Notes: generated by a model not told the origin, from the letters alone. Shown: positions 16,567 through 26,028, counted from the first letter of the stretch. The stretch is DNA of 64,000 nucleotides from Boseongicola sp. SB0665_bin_10 (GCA_009838075.1 VXSG01000052.1:124001-188000); one strand, 5' to 3'. Made by a program: numbers and translations.

Positions 16567-17351
16567 CCTTCACCGTTCTCGGGTGCGGCTCGTCAGGCGG
16601 CGTGCCCCGGATCGGGGGGCGCTGGGGTGACTGCGATCCCGCGAATCCCAGAAACCGGCGTCGGCGGTGCTCGCTCCTGGTCGAGCGGGTGGAAGACGAC
16701 GCCACGACAACGGTGCTGATCGACACCTCTCCCGACCTGCGCCAGCAATTGCTGGACGCCAATGTCGGCGATCTCGATGCGGTGATCTATACGCATGGCC
16801 ATGCCGATCACGTGCACGGAATCGATGACCTGCGGCCCATCGTCTATGCTCGGCGCTCGCGAATGCCCGTGTGGGCGGACGGGCCGACGCAGGAACGGCT
16901 GTATTCGGGCTTCGGCTACGCCTTCACGCAACCCGAAGGCTCGCCATACCCGGCAATTCTCGAGATGCACACGATCAAGGGCGACGTGAATGTCGATGGA
17001 GAAGGCGGCAGGATCACGTTTCAGCCGATCAGCGTGAGCCACGGCTCGATCGACGCGCTTGGCTTCCGGGTAGGCGATCTTGCCTACCTGCCTGACGTTG
17101 CCGAGATCAATGACGACGCCTGGGCGAATCTTGAAGGTCTGGACATCTGGGTTGTCGATGCGCTCCGCCGTGACCCGCACCCGACCCACGCACATCTCGA
17201 GCGCACGCTTGGCTGGATCGAACGCGCGGCGCCTCGGCGTGCCATTCTCACCAACATGCACATTGACCTCGACTATGACACGCTGACTGCCGAGACACCG
17301 GACAACGTCGAGCCGGCCTATGACGGCATGCGGCTTACAATTTCCGTCTGA
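16554..17351 (+). CDS. MBL-fold metallohydrolase, PhnP-like
   Basis: 265-residue cytoplasmic metallo-beta-lactamase-fold phosphodiesterase-like enzyme. GCGSSGGVPRIGG at the N-terminus and CDPANPRNRRRRCS (possible structural zinc site) are typical of the PhnP/RNase Z-related group, and THGHADHVHGIDDLR gives the HxHxDH metal site at about residues 81-86. Further ligands are in VSHGSID and the final TNMHIDLDYD. The holB-tatD-MBL order is common in alphaproteobacteria, but the physiological substrate of this group is not established; cyclic phosphodiesters are a candidate by analogy with PhnP. Confidence 0.88.
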   Translation: MAELTFTVLGCGSSGGVPRIGGRWGDCDPANPRNRRRRCSLLVERVEDDATTTVLIDTSPDLRQQLLDANVGDLDAVIYTHGHADHVHGIDDLRPIVYARRSRMPVWADGPTQERLYSGFGYAFTQPEGSPYPAILEMHTIKGDVNVDGEGGRITFQPISVSHGSIDALGFRVGDLAYLPDVAEINDDAWANLEGLDIWVVDALRRDPHPTHAHLERTLGWIERAAPRRAILTNMHIDLDYDTLTAETPDNVEPAYDGMRLTISV

Positions 17352-17354
17352 GCC

Positions 17355-18284
17355 ATGCAGGCACTTCTGGACGTTGTGGTACCCGTCTTCCTGGTCATAG
17401 GGGCCGGGTACCTTGCGGTCTGGAAGGGCTTCTTCAGTGACGACGGGGTCAACGCCCTGATGAAGTTCACGCAGAACTTCGCGATCCCGTGCCTCCTTTT
17501 CAGCGCGTTGTCCTCGATCGATCTCGACAAGGGCTTCGACTTACCCCTGCTTCTCAGCTTCTACACGGGCGCAGCGTCAGGATTCCTCCTCGGTCTTGTT
17601 CTTGGCCGCCTGCTCATCGGGCGCCCCTGGCCGGATGCGGTCGCGATCGGCTTCTGTTGCATGTTCTCGAACTCGGTTCTGCTTGGCCTGCCAATTACCG
17701 AACTCGCATATGGGGCCGACGCACTGGTCGGCAACTACGCAATCGTCGCCCTTCATGCTCCATTCTGCTACTTCGTCGGCGTCACCGCGATGGAAATTGT
17801 CCGCGGTGCCGGAATGTCGCCGCTTGGCACCTCCCTTCATGTCGGCAAGGCGATGTTCAACAACGCGCTGATCGTCGGCATTGTCCTGGGACTTCTGGTC
17901 AACATGTTCGGAATCGGTATTCCAGGCGTTCTGTCAGACGCCATCGACCTGCTGTCCGCCGCTGCACTTCCTGCAGCCCTGTTCGGACTGGGCGGAGTCC
18001 TGGTGCGCTACAAGCCAGAAGGCGACCTGAAGGCCATCGCCCTGATCTGCATCGTGTCGCTGCTTGTCCATCCGGTGATCTCCTGGAGCACTGCATCCGC
18101 GATGGCGATTGACCGGGACGCGTTTCGTTCCGTCGTGTTGACCGCCACGATGGCGCCGGGGGCAAACACGTACATTTTCGCGAACATGTACGGTACGGCA
18201 AGACGCGCTGCCGCTTCGTCGGTCCTGTTCGGGACTGCCTTGTCGGTCTTTACCGTCTGGCTCTGGATTCTCGTGTTGCCGTAG
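17355..18284 (+). CDS. AEC (auxin efflux carrier) family transporter
   Basis: 309-residue inner-membrane transporter. About ten hydrophobic segments are arranged as two sets of five, starting with ALLDVVVPVFLVIGAGYLAV and ending in SVFTVWLWILVLP. Family features are NFAIPCLLFSAL in the first helices and TMAPGANTYIFANMY late in the protein. AEC carriers export or import carboxylates and related anions; the substrate here cannot be told. It starts 3 bases after the MBL gene and is the last gene of the run. Confidence 0.85.
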   Translation: MQALLDVVVPVFLVIGAGYLAVWKGFFSDDGVNALMKFTQNFAIPCLLFSALSSIDLDKGFDLPLLLSFYTGAASGFLLGLVLGRLLIGRPWPDAVAIGFCCMFSNSVLLGLPITELAYGADALVGNYAIVALHAPFCYFVGVTAMEIVRGAGMSPLGTSLHVGKAMFNNALIVGIVLGLLVNMFGIGIPGVLSDAIDLLSAAALPAALFGLGGVLVRYKPEGDLKAIALICIVSLLVHPVISWSTASAMAIDRDAFRSVVLTATMAPGANTYIFANMYGTARRAAASSVLFGTALSVFTVWLWILVLP

Positions 18285-18649
18285 CGACCAAGGGGCGGCC
18301 GGCGCGGACGCGCGCCTTTCCGAAACGTTGGAGCCAGCAACAAGAACTGAACGGCATCCGCGAATGCGGCATTTTTTTCCGCTCCAAACGGGCACAGGGC
18401 AGAAAGTCCCACGAGGATCGGGAGGACACCGCTCGGGAGCGGTGCAGGCAGTCGCCGGACAGGCATCAAGCCAAATCGACGGACACGCGATGGTCGGCGA
18501 TCGAGACCCTGTATTCGCCTTTTCCTGGACCAAGACCACTTCCGCCGCAGGCGCAGCCCAATGGTCCGACTGGTTGACAAGCTCGGGGCCGATTGCAACA
18601 TCATCGCTCGGGCATCAATGCAAGCTTCATCGGGCCAAGCGGAAAGCTC
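18285..18649. other. Non-coding or decayed stretch after the AEC transporter
   Basis: About 365 bases with no recognisable gene. A GC-rich start (GGGGCGGCCGGCGCGG) may form secondary structure but is not followed by a T run. It leads into the beta-propeller fragment. Confidence 0.45.
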
Positions 18650-19012
18650 ACTATGCGCAATTCCAATGGCACAGCGGCCCAGACGGCGCATGGATGCATC
18701 GCCGTCGAAAAAATTGGCTGTCAGATCCTGTTTCTCAATGCGGAGACAGGTGAAATCAAGACTGTCCTGAACGGCTTTCCGAAGACCGTTCACGAACTGC
18801 TGGTCCGCCCGGAAACATCGCGCGCGTATGTACCGATTTTCGGTGACGGCATACACGGAAACAACCCCAATCCGGGCCATTAGATCGTCGTGATTGATGT
18901 CCACGCCCAAAGCCATATCGCGAACATCGACGTCAGCCCGCTTGCAGCCCCTCACACCATGCGCATAGGACCGGACGGGCTGATCCACGTTTCCGGCCGG
19001 GACTGCGGGAGC
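18650..19012 (+). pseudogene. YncE/YVTN-type beta-propeller fragment, interrupted by stop and IS1634-type element
   Basis: The frame reads GCIAVEKIGCQILFLNAETGE, then VHELLVRPETSRAYVPIFGDG, a TAG at 18881-18883, and continues in the same frame as IVVIDVHAQSHIANIDV and APHTMRIGPDGLIHVS. This is blade repeat sequence of a YVTN/YncE-like beta-propeller (secreted or periplasmic surface-repeat proteins). Both ends are missing; the right end runs straight into the transposase frame near 19010. I did not find the rest of the propeller beyond the insertion element. Confidence 0.65.
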
Positions 19013-20385
19013 GGCAGACGGATCCGGCACCTCGAAGGAGAGAACACGCTGATCCTGCATGACGTGAGCAGCTCCTACCTGGAGGGACGGCGCTGCCGGC
19101 TGGCGGCCTTCGGACACAGCCGCGACGGCAAGAGGGGCAAGCGGCAGATCGTGTTCGGGCTGCTCTGCGCCGCGGACGGCTGCCCGGTGGCGGTGGAGGT
19201 CTTTCCCGGCAACGCCGGGGACCCGTCCACGGTGGCCTCCCAGGTGGACAAGGTCCGCAAGCGCTTCGGCATCGGCCGCGTGGCGCTGGTGGGCGACCGG
19301 GGGATGCTGACGACGGCGCGGATCCGGGAGGACCTCGAGCCCGCGGGGCTCGACTGGATCTCGGCGCTGAAGACAAGCGACATCCGGAAGCTGCTGAGGG
19401 AGGGCGCGGACGGCGCCCCGGCCCCGCTCGTGCCGGAGGCGCTGGTTCCCGACGCGGTGGCGGAGGTCACGGGCCCGGACTTCCCCGGCGAGCGGCTGAT
19501 GGTCTGCCTGAACCCGAGGCTGCGGGAGGAGCGGGCCCGCAAGCGGGAGGATCTCCTGAAGGCCACGGAGGAGGCGCTGGAGGCGATCGCGGCGTCGGTG
19601 CGCTCGGGCCGGCTGAAGGGACGCGAGGCCATCGACCGCCGGGTGGGCCGGGACGCGAACCGCCGCAAGGTCGGGAAGCACTTCGAGATCGACGTCACGG
19701 ACGGCGGCATCTCATGGCGCCGGCTGGAGGCCCGGATCGCCGCCGAGGCGCGGCTCGACGGCGTCTACGTGATCCGCACCAGCCTGGATTCCGCGTCGCT
19801 CGGGCCGGAGGCGGCGGTTGAGGCGTACAAGAGCCTCGCGCGGGTGGAGCGCGCGTTCCTGACAATGAAGGCCTCGCGGCTGCGGATCCGTCCGGTGCAC
19901 GTGTACTCGGAGGATCACGTCCGCGCCCACGTGTTCTTGTGCATGCTTGCGTGTCACGTGGAATGGCACATGCGCCAGCGCCTCGCGCCGCTCCTGTTCG
20001 AGGACGACGACCGGGAGGGCGCCCGGGCGCAGCGGAACTCGCCGGTGGAGCCGGCCAGGGTCTCGGAGCGCGCGAAGGCCAAGGCCGACACCAAGCTCTC
20101 CCCCGACGGGCTTCCGGTCCACAGCTTCCGCACCCTTCTCGACGATCTCTCGGGCATGGCGCTGAACCAGCTGCGCCTGCCGGGCCATGACGAAACCCTG
20201 CTGTGCGTCGTCACCGCGCCGACCCCGGTCCAGAAACGGGCCTTCCAGCTGCTCGGAGTGAAACCGGACCAGAACGTTCCCATAAGACTGACAGGTTGGC
20301 CGGCCGTCGCCGGATTGGAAAACCCCTGAAAATCAGCGGGATGGTTGCAGAAAACCGCTTTCGCCTCCCCTGAAGTTCCGCCTAG
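19013..20385 (+). mobile_element. IS1634-family (IS4-like) insertion sequence, left end missing
   Basis: The transposase frame (to the stop at 20329) matches IS1634-type enzymes: LILHDVSSSYLEGRRC holds the first catalytic Asp, GRVALVGDRGMLT the second, and YKSLARVERAFLTMKASRLRIRPVHVY the region with the final Glu, followed by HMRQRLAPLLF. The N-terminal 80-100 residues usual for the family are absent, since homology starts at about IRHLEGEN fused to the beta-propeller frame. The right end probably lies near 20365-20385 (CTGAAGTTCCGCCTAG). With the N-terminus gone, transposition in cis is unlikely. GC content is higher than in the flanks. Confidence 0.8.
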
Positions 20386-21093
20386 TGTATCGCTTTCCGT
20401 TCCAGGTCATTGAGATCAATGGTCGACATTGGAAACATTGGTGACGGCCCATTCCAGCCATTCATCGAGTCAAGCAACTCCGCAGTGCAGCTTCGCCGAA
20501 CAGGTCATTCGCTGCGACCGCGAGTTCGACGCGTTGCCCGCTGTTGGCAGAGCGGACGAACTTACAATCGGTCGCAGTCGCTCCAACGGCTCCTGCGGCG
20601 GAACGGCCCATGAAGTCACTGTGGGAGCTGGAACGCCCCATGCCCGGGTGGCTCTATCAGGCCGGGAAGGTGGTCGCGGGCTGAGGCATTGACCTGCGGT
20701 TGGTTCCGATCGTGCGCGTCCGGCGCGACTCGTGAGAGCCGACCTCTTCATCGCCCGCCCAGGTCGCGTCTTCCCCGCCCGGAATGACTGCAGGAAAGGG
20801 GCCGGTCCTATGGTGCGTGCATCGGCGACGATCTTCTTGCTGCCTGTCTGCAATCCATTGCCGCAAAGGACCAGACCGCATCGCGAACGACAGTCGGTGA
20901 TCCAATCGACGACATCGCCAAGGTCGGGATCAAGGCCAGCAAGGCTCTGCGCCGGCCCGAAGTCATCCGGCATGTGCGGCCTTGCAAGCGTTCCGTCGGC
21001 GAAGCTTCAAAACCGGGCGGCATGCGCCACCGTACCAGGGCCGCCGTGGGACGATCTCTTTGCCGGAATCGCGCCCACGCGCAAACAGTCAAG
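20386..21093. other. Decayed stretch with no supported gene
   Basis: About 700 bases right of the insertion element. A minus-strand reading around 20800-20970 (VVDWITDCRSRCGLVLCGNG) has protein-like composition but no ribosome-binding site, no recognised family and a Ser/Arg-rich continuation. I treat it as debris. Confidence 0.45.
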
Positions 21094-22092
21094 TCAAGTG
21101 CCTGTCTGGAGATTTGCCAGAACATCGACGCCCTGGTCCTTCAGGAAATGCAGCATGTCGATGAAGATCCAGTTTTCGGCAAGCCTGTCGCCTTCGCGTC
21201 GATAGACATCGACCACGCGCATCTCGGCCACAGAGTCATTGGCAGGGACACCCATGTAGTCCCCGGAGTTGCGCATTCTGAGACACGGCCACCACATGAC
21301 GGCGCTGAAATTGCCTTCGGCAACGGTCACCTCTTCATGCAGGATGTCGACCGTGTCGAGCTTGCGTTCAAACGGACCTGTATGGCCGCGCCGGTAGCCG
21401 GCAAATCCCAGGGAGGCCCCGATACCGGTCGGGCCGAACCAGTTCATTTCCTCGTGCCAGTACATTTTCATGTGCTCGGCCGGAGAGGTGTACGACTTCG
21501 CCAGGTCCGCCAACATCGCATGCGTAAGCGCGAATGTCTTCTCGGTTGCCGCGGCGTCCTGCGGACCCTCAAGCAGCCCGTCATGGGTGCGCGGCCCCGG
21601 CGACATCATGAAGCCCCCTGTGTGGTCTTGCAGCCAAGGGTTCAGCCCGGCTTGGGTCAATGCGGCGAGGACGTCCAGGAACTCGACCATCTCGACGATC
21701 CTGTCGGCCTCGATTCGGTAGAACGACACGTAAGGAATGTATGTGGCCTTGCCTGTTGCCGGGATGCCCAGCCAGTCTCGCGTGAAGTCGCCCAGCAGGT
21801 TGCCCATTTCGACAACCCAGAGTCCTGATCGCCCAGGCAGGTTGTTGTGACCGCAGAGATAGATGTCCTTGCGCCTTTGCAGGAGCGGCATGGCCGCCTT
21901 CAAAGGTGACCAGACATGGTCTGCCACGCTGTCGGAACCCGTCTGAATGTTGAAAGGGTGAACCCCGCGGTAGGCAAGTCCGCCCGCGGAGAATTCGCGA
22001 AAGACCGCCCTCGCCTCTTCGCCCGGTGCCGCAACATCCAGTCCGCCGACAAACGCCCTGATCAGGGACTTGGCACTTTGTATCTCGCTCAT
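21094..22092 (-). CDS. Tandem NTF2-like / SnoaL-type polyketide cyclase-family protein
   Basis: 332 residues from the ATG at 22092, which is preceded by GGTGGAG. Two alpha+beta cone (NTF2-like) halves can be seen. The first, about 1-165, has YIPYVSFYRIEADRIVEMVEFLDVLAALTQAGLNPW. The second, about 180-330, has MKMYWHEEMNWFGPTGIG and AEMRVVDVYRREGDRLAENWIFIDMLHFLKDQGVDV. Both end in the typical R-x-G/A-DRI-x-E-x-W/E-F-D strand. Proteins of this group include small-molecule cyclases, isomerases and unknowns. The gene stands alone between debris and a divergent peroxiredoxin, so context does not settle the function. Confidence 0.8.
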   Translation of the reverse strand: MSEIQSAKSLIRAFVGGLDVAAPGEEARAVFREFSAGGLAYRGVHPFNIQTGSDSVADHVWSPLKAAMPLLQRRKDIYLCGHNNLPGRSGLWVVEMGNLLGDFTRDWLGIPATGKATYIPYVSFYRIEADRIVEMVEFLDVLAALTQAGLNPWLQDHTGGFMMSPGPRTHDGLLEGPQDAAATEKTFALTHAMLADLAKSYTSPAEHMKMYWHEEMNWFGPTGIGASLGFAGYRRGHTGPFERKLDTVDILHEEVTVAEGNFSAVMWWPCLRMRNSGDYMGVPANDSVAEMRVVDVYRREGDRLAENWIFIDMLHFLKDQGVDVLANLQTGT

Positions 22093-22301
22093 CTCTCCAC
22101 CGCGCAGGATGCACTCTCTTTCGGGAAGGGGAGGATTGCGGGGTCTCCTGTTCCATGCATCTCGCTGTCTCTGGTTTCCACAAAGTGGCGAGGTGGAATC
22201 CGTACATTCAGTCGCGCGATGAACAAGTCGAATGGCCGGATGGACTTGTTCTTTGGCGCGTCTCTTGGTTCCTTCTCGTTGTACCTGCTTGAGAGCGGCC
22301 A

Positions 22302-22874
22302 ATGAACCAGAAAATTCACGAGGCGTTGGATTGGCAAACGATTCCGGCTCCAGTCGATGACGGATCGGCCAGCCACCTGGAGGGTGTGTCCATGCCAAGC
22401 GTGCCCCTGCCCTCGACACGTGGCGGCCGAGTGAATCCGGGACATCTGAGAGGCTGGAGCGTTCTCTATTTCTATCCGATGACCGGTCGACCGGACGTGC
22501 CACTGCCTGACGGTTGGGATGACATCCCCGGCGCAAGGGGCTGCACGCCGCAATCCTGCGCATTCCGTGATCTGTCGCAGGAACTCGCCGACAAGGGCGT
22601 GTCAGCCGTTTTCGGAATTTCGACGCAGAGCACCGAATGCCAAAGGGAAGCGGCGGATCGGCTGCACCTTCCATTCGCATTGTTGTCGGACGCAGGGCTG
22701 CAACTGACGACCGCGCTTCGCCTTCCGACGATGGAAGTTGACGGCAAGTTGCTCGTAAAGAGGCTGACTCTTGTCCTGCACGGCACACAGGTCAGGCGGG
22801 TTTTCTTTCCGGTGTTTCCGCCGGACAGGAATGCAGCAGATGTTCTGAAGTTCATGGAATCCAGCCTGCCATAG
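22302..22874 (+). CDS. Peroxiredoxin (AhpC/TSA, BCP/PrxQ-like)
   Basis: 190-residue thiol peroxidase. YFYPMTGRPDVPLPDGWDDIPGARGCTPQSCAFRDLSQEL holds the peroxidatic Cys (GCT) and a second Cys five residues on (SC), the PrxQ/BCP spacing, followed by GISTQS and FALLSDAGLQL. The usual DFTPGCT entrance is replaced by an expanded loop with the DGWDDIPGARG insertion. The C-terminal half (LTLVLHGTQVRRVFFPVFPPDRNA) completes the thioredoxin fold. It is divergent from the NTF2-like gene with 209 bp between. The probable role is cytoplasmic defence against peroxides. Confidence 0.85.
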   Translation: MNQKIHEALDWQTIPAPVDDGSASHLEGVSMPSVPLPSTRGGRVNPGHLRGWSVLYFYPMTGRPDVPLPDGWDDIPGARGCTPQSCAFRDLSQELADKGVSAVFGISTQSTECQREAADRLHLPFALLSDAGLQLTTALRLPTMEVDGKLLVKRLTLVLHGTQVRRVFFPVFPPDRNAADVLKFMESSLP

Positions 22875-22919
22875 ATCACCGGCACTGAAACGTCGCCGCC
22901 ATGCTCAACCAGCCGCTCA

Positions 22920-23140
22920 TTGCTTGCGTTGAATGGCGATCGTTCGTTTGCTCGCCGGCCATCAGGAATGCCTCCGTGATCACGATGAGCTTGCGCAAGA
23001 CTGCGGTCATTGCGACAGTGGTGCGAAACGGGAATGTTCCCATTCGTGGTGCTGGCCGCGCACCACCAGTCCGGCGGCAAAGGTGCGCATGGCAGGATTG
23101 ACCTTCAACGCAGCCAATGACGGGCTTGTCCGAACTTCGG
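22920..23140 (-). pseudogene. IS110-family transposase C-terminal remnant, frameshifted
   Basis: On the minus strand one frame reads LAALKVNPAMRTFAAGL and a second frame, after a shift, reads TVAMTAVLRKLIVITEAFL. Together they match the end of IS110/IS1111 transposases (N-P-x-x-x-x-F, then V-x-x-A-V-x-R-K-L-x-V-x-x-N-A). Only about 70 codons remain, so it is a relic. It fills most of the gap between the peroxiredoxin and the Gfo/Idh gene. Confidence 0.65.
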
Positions 23141-23176
23141 GGCCCGTTCCTGGTCCGGAGTCGTTCGAGAAACCAC

Positions 23177-24358
23177 TCATGCAGCGAAAGACACCCAAGC
23201 GGCGTTTCGGCCGGATGACCTGACGCAGGCATCGACAAAGGCCACGCCCGCAAGGCCGTCATGAACATCCGGATACATCACCTCCCGCGGAACGGAAGCG
23301 CCGCTCGTGGAGGCCCGGATGGCGATCGCGGCCTCCGAGTATATGTTCGCAAAACCTTCCAGGTAACCCTCGGGATGACCGGGCGGTATGCGGGAGACGC
23401 GCGCGGCTTCGGGCCCAGTGCCGGCCCCGTTTCGACTCAGCAATCGCCTGGGTTCTCCCAACGGAGCGTACCATAGATGGTTAGGACTCTCCTGCGCCCA
23501 TTCGAGCCCGCCCTTGGTACCGTACACTCTCAGGCGCAGGCCGTTTTCGTTGCCCGGCGCAACCTGGCTGCACCAGAGCATGCCGCGCGCACCGCCCTCG
23601 AATCGCAGAAGGACGTGCCCGTTGTCATCCAGGCGCCGGCCTTCGACAAAGGCATGAAGATCTGCCGATAGCGCTTCGAGCTTCAACCCGGTCACGAACT
23701 GAACAAGGTTGAAGGCATGGGTTCCAATGTCCCCGGTCGAACCGCCCGCCCCGCTCCGCGCCGGATCCGTGCGCCAGCCCGCCTGCTTCTGGCCGCTTGA
23801 TTCCAGGTCCTCGCTCAACCAGTCCTGCACGTATTCGACCTGCACCACGCGAATTTCACCAAGTTCCCCATTTTCGACCATGGCACGCGCCTGCCGCACC
23901 ATCGGATAACCGGTGTAGTTGTGAGTCAGGATGAACTTCACGCCCGCCTTCTCCGCGAGCCTGACCAGCTTCCTGGCGTCCTGAAGCGTCGAGGTCAGCG
24001 GCTTGTCGCAAATGACGTGAATGCCGCGTTTCAGGAATTCACGTGCGACCGGATAGTGCATGTGGTTCGGCGTGACGATCGCGACCGCCTCGACCCCGTC
24101 CTTGAGACGGGCTTCCCGTTTCGCCATCGAGGGGAAGTCGTCGTACACCCGCTTGGAGTCCAGGCCAAGATCGGCACCCGATGCCTGACTCTTCTCGGCG
24201 GTGGAACTGAAGCAACCCGCCACCAGTTCGTAATTGTCGTCGATTCGGCTGGCAATCCGGTGCACGGCTCCAATGAAGGCGTCGCGCCCGCCGCCGACCA
24301 TTCCAAGCCGGATTCGCCGTAGACCGGTTTCCGAGGTTCCGTCGGTCGGCATGTTCAT
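23177..24358 (-). CDS. Gfo/Idh/MocA family oxidoreductase
   Basis: 393-residue NAD(P)-dependent sugar or inositol dehydrogenase-like protein. A Rossmann fold starts at LGMVGGGRDAFIGAVHRIA, AIVTPNHMHYPVA follows, and the family EKP motif appears as CDKPLTST (Lys conserved, about residue 120). The C-terminal half is the alpha/beta catalytic domain, with STGDIGTHAFNLVQFVTG (the H and D that act with the Lys) and ASVPREVMYPDVHDGLAGVAFVDA at the end. Full length. It stands alone between IS110 debris and the divergent truA, so its substrate, probably a polyol or sugar, is unknown. Confidence 0.9.
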   Translation of the reverse strand: MNMPTDGTSETGLRRIRLGMVGGGRDAFIGAVHRIASRIDDNYELVAGCFSSTAEKSQASGADLGLDSKRVYDDFPSMAKREARLKDGVEAVAIVTPNHMHYPVAREFLKRGIHVICDKPLTSTLQDARKLVRLAEKAGVKFILTHNYTGYPMVRQARAMVENGELGEIRVVQVEYVQDWLSEDLESSGQKQAGWRTDPARSGAGGSTGDIGTHAFNLVQFVTGLKLEALSADLHAFVEGRRLDDNGHVLLRFEGGARGMLWCSQVAPGNENGLRLRVYGTKGGLEWAQESPNHLWYAPLGEPRRLLSRNGAGTGPEAARVSRIPPGHPEGYLEGFANIYSEAAIAIRASTSGASVPREVMYPDVHDGLAGVAFVDACVRSSGRNAAWVSFAA

Positions 24359-24600
24359 CTCCCTGTCCTGAGCAGCCCTATGCGGGGGTTAGCGCACAGA
24401 ATCCGAATCTGCGTCAATCTGATTCAATGCCCGCGGACGAAGAACCCCGCCTGCCCTCTCATCCGCCCGCCTGCGCGACACGCATCACCCACGGTCCGCA
24501 GCGGCACAGGATCTTGGCTCCAGCAGCAAGCGTCGCCCGACCCGCTGCCGCCACGGGAGCGCGAGTTGCGTTTTGATCCGGCGCTGTCTATGGCCAAGGC

Positions 24601-25365
24601 ATGCCACGATACGCGCTCAAAATCGAGTATGACGGACGCGCGTTTTCGGGCTGGCAACGGCAGGCGACAGCGCCGTCGGTCCAGCAAGCTGTCGAACGCG
24701 CAATTGCGCAGCTCGAACCTGAAACCCCGCCCGTGGTGGCCGCGGGACGGACTGACGCCGGCGTTCACGCCTTGGGACAGGTCGCCCATTGCGACACGAC
24801 TGGAAGCTGGGATCCGTTCCGGCTGTCCGAGGCACTGAACCACCACCTGAAGCCGAACCCTGTCGCCATCCTTGCGTGCAAGCAGGTCGAGGATGACTGG
24901 CATGCCCGATATTCCGCCATCGAACGGCGCTATGTCTATCGCATCGTAATCCGCCGTGCGCGGCTGACGCACCACGCCGGGAAGGCGTGGCGCGTGTCGC
25001 ATCCGCTGGACATGGATGCCATGCGCAAAGGGGCCGGACATCTCCTTGGCACGCACGACTTCACGACATTCCGCTCGACCATGTGCCAGGCAAAGAGCCC
25101 GGTGAAGACCCTGGGCGAGGTCAGCTTCGAGACTCGTCCCTACCCGGGCGGACTGGAACTGCGTACTACCTTCCGGGCCCGGAGCTTCCTGCACAACCAG
25201 GTCCGCTCGATCATCGGGACCCTGGAGCGCGTGGGCGCCGGAGCCTGGGCTGGCGGCGACGTCAAGATGGCACTCGAGTCAAGGGACCGCGCCGCCTGCG
25301 GTCCGGTTGCACCGCCCGACGGCCTCTATCTTGACCACGTCTCCTATGAACCGGCGGTGTTCTGA
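24601..25365 (+). CDS. truA: tRNA pseudouridine(38-40) synthase
   Basis: Makes pseudouridine in the anticodon stem-loop of tRNAs; 254 residues. [14 protein letters not shown] at the N-terminus, the catalytic Asp in [17 protein letters not shown] (about residue 55), RYVYRI and FTTFRST, and the C-terminal [17 protein letters not shown] are all present and complete. In many relatives truA follows fmt/def, but here no such neighbour is seen. It is convergent with the decayed vapBC-like pair. Confidence 0.97.
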   Translation: MPRYALKIEYDGRAFSGWQRQATAPSVQQAVERAIAQLEPETPPVVAAGRTDAGVHALGQVAHCDTTGSWDPFRLSEALNHHLKPNPVAILACKQVEDDWHARYSAIERRYVYRIVIRRARLTHHAGKAWRVSHPLDMDAMRKGAGHLLGTHDFTTFRSTMCQAKSPVKTLGEVSFETRPYPGGLELRTTFRARSFLHNQVRSIIGTLERVGAGAWAGGDVKMALESRDRAACGPVAPPDGLYLDHVSYEPAVF

Positions 25366-25405
25366 ATCCTTTTCCGAAGGCATCGTTTCCGGCCCGGGTT
25401 CGGAA

Positions 25406-25775
25406 TCAGATCAAGTCCACATCGTATCGCCAGTACGCCCGGTCGGCGGTGAGAATTGTCAGTCGTTCGGATTGGGCTTGCGCGACAAGCAAACGATCAA
25501 AGGGGGTCCGCATGGTGCGGAGGCAATGCGCCGGCCATGTAACCGTGAGACCAAGTCACCGACAATGGAGCGCAACCAGCAGCCCTCGCGCAGCGTATGG
25601 GGTCTCCTTCGATCCGGAGCTTTCCCATCGACCTCTTCATGGAAGCTTTCCGGATGGAAACCGCACTGACGATTCGGTCCTGCGCGTCCTGAAGTGCCTT
25701 CCTCGCCTGCAATGTCAATTTGGGATCATCGTTCAGGGCCCAAAGCAACATTTCGGTGTCGAGAAGCAGCCTCAC
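25406..25775 (-). pseudogene. PIN-domain (VapC-type) toxin, frameshifted and active-site altered
   Basis: A PIN-domain RNase toxin read as RLLLDTEMLLWALNDD at the N-terminus, then AGALPPHHADP, then after a one-base shift FDRLLVAQAQSERLTILTAD to the stop at 25406. The shift is in a run of five C (minus strand) near 25505; removing one C gives an intact 122-residue frame. In addition the usual WEI(A/S)IK acidic motif reads IRKASMK, so a metal-binding Glu is missing. It starts with GTG overlapping the antitoxin stop, the standard antitoxin-toxin layout. Confidence 0.75.
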
Positions 25776-26026
25776 TCAGGCACCGTCGGCGCTGAGAGTC
25801 CCACCATGAATTCTGCAGGCATCTCATCAAAGTCATCCGAAATCTCGATCTTGCACTTCATTGCGCCAATCAACGGGACATCCTCATTGCCGCCAATGGC
25901 ATGCAGCGTCACCACAGGATGGCCATGACGTGTATTGATGAAAGGCTCTCCCGCCTCAGCCTTGCGGGCCAGTTCGGCAAATTTCGCCTTGGCTGCTGCA
26001 ATTGCGATCTGCATAGTTTCCTCCAT
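25772..26026 (-). CDS. Phd/YefM-type antitoxin (VapB partner of PIN toxin)
   Basis: 84 residues. The N-terminal half is the Phd/YefM DNA-binding fold: QIAIAAAKAKFAELARKAEAGEPFINTRHGHPVVTLHAI. The acidic C-terminal half (KIEISDDFDEMPAEFMVG) is the part that would wrap the toxin. It is intact, has a GGAGG ribosome-binding site and is preceded by a 20-bp perfect palindrome that is its likely operator. The toxin behind it is broken, so the antitoxin may now be an orphan regulator. Confidence 0.8.
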   Translation of the reverse strand: MEETMQIAIAAAKAKFAELARKAEAGEPFINTRHGHPVVTLHAIGGNEDVPLIGAMKCKIEISDDFDEMPAEFMVGLSAPTVPE

Positions 26027-26028
26027 TT

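Noticed and set aside
18008-19681. A 557-codon minus-strand open frame across the AEC transporter, debris and transposase
   Set aside because: It crosses three unrelated units, shows no domain, and is rich in Arg and Pro as expected for a shadow frame.
20470-20973. Minus-strand frame with a protein-like start (DDFGPAQSLAGLDPDLGDVV)
   Set aside because: After about 60 residues it becomes Ser/Arg/Pro rich, there is no ribosome-binding site and no family could be recognised; left as debris.
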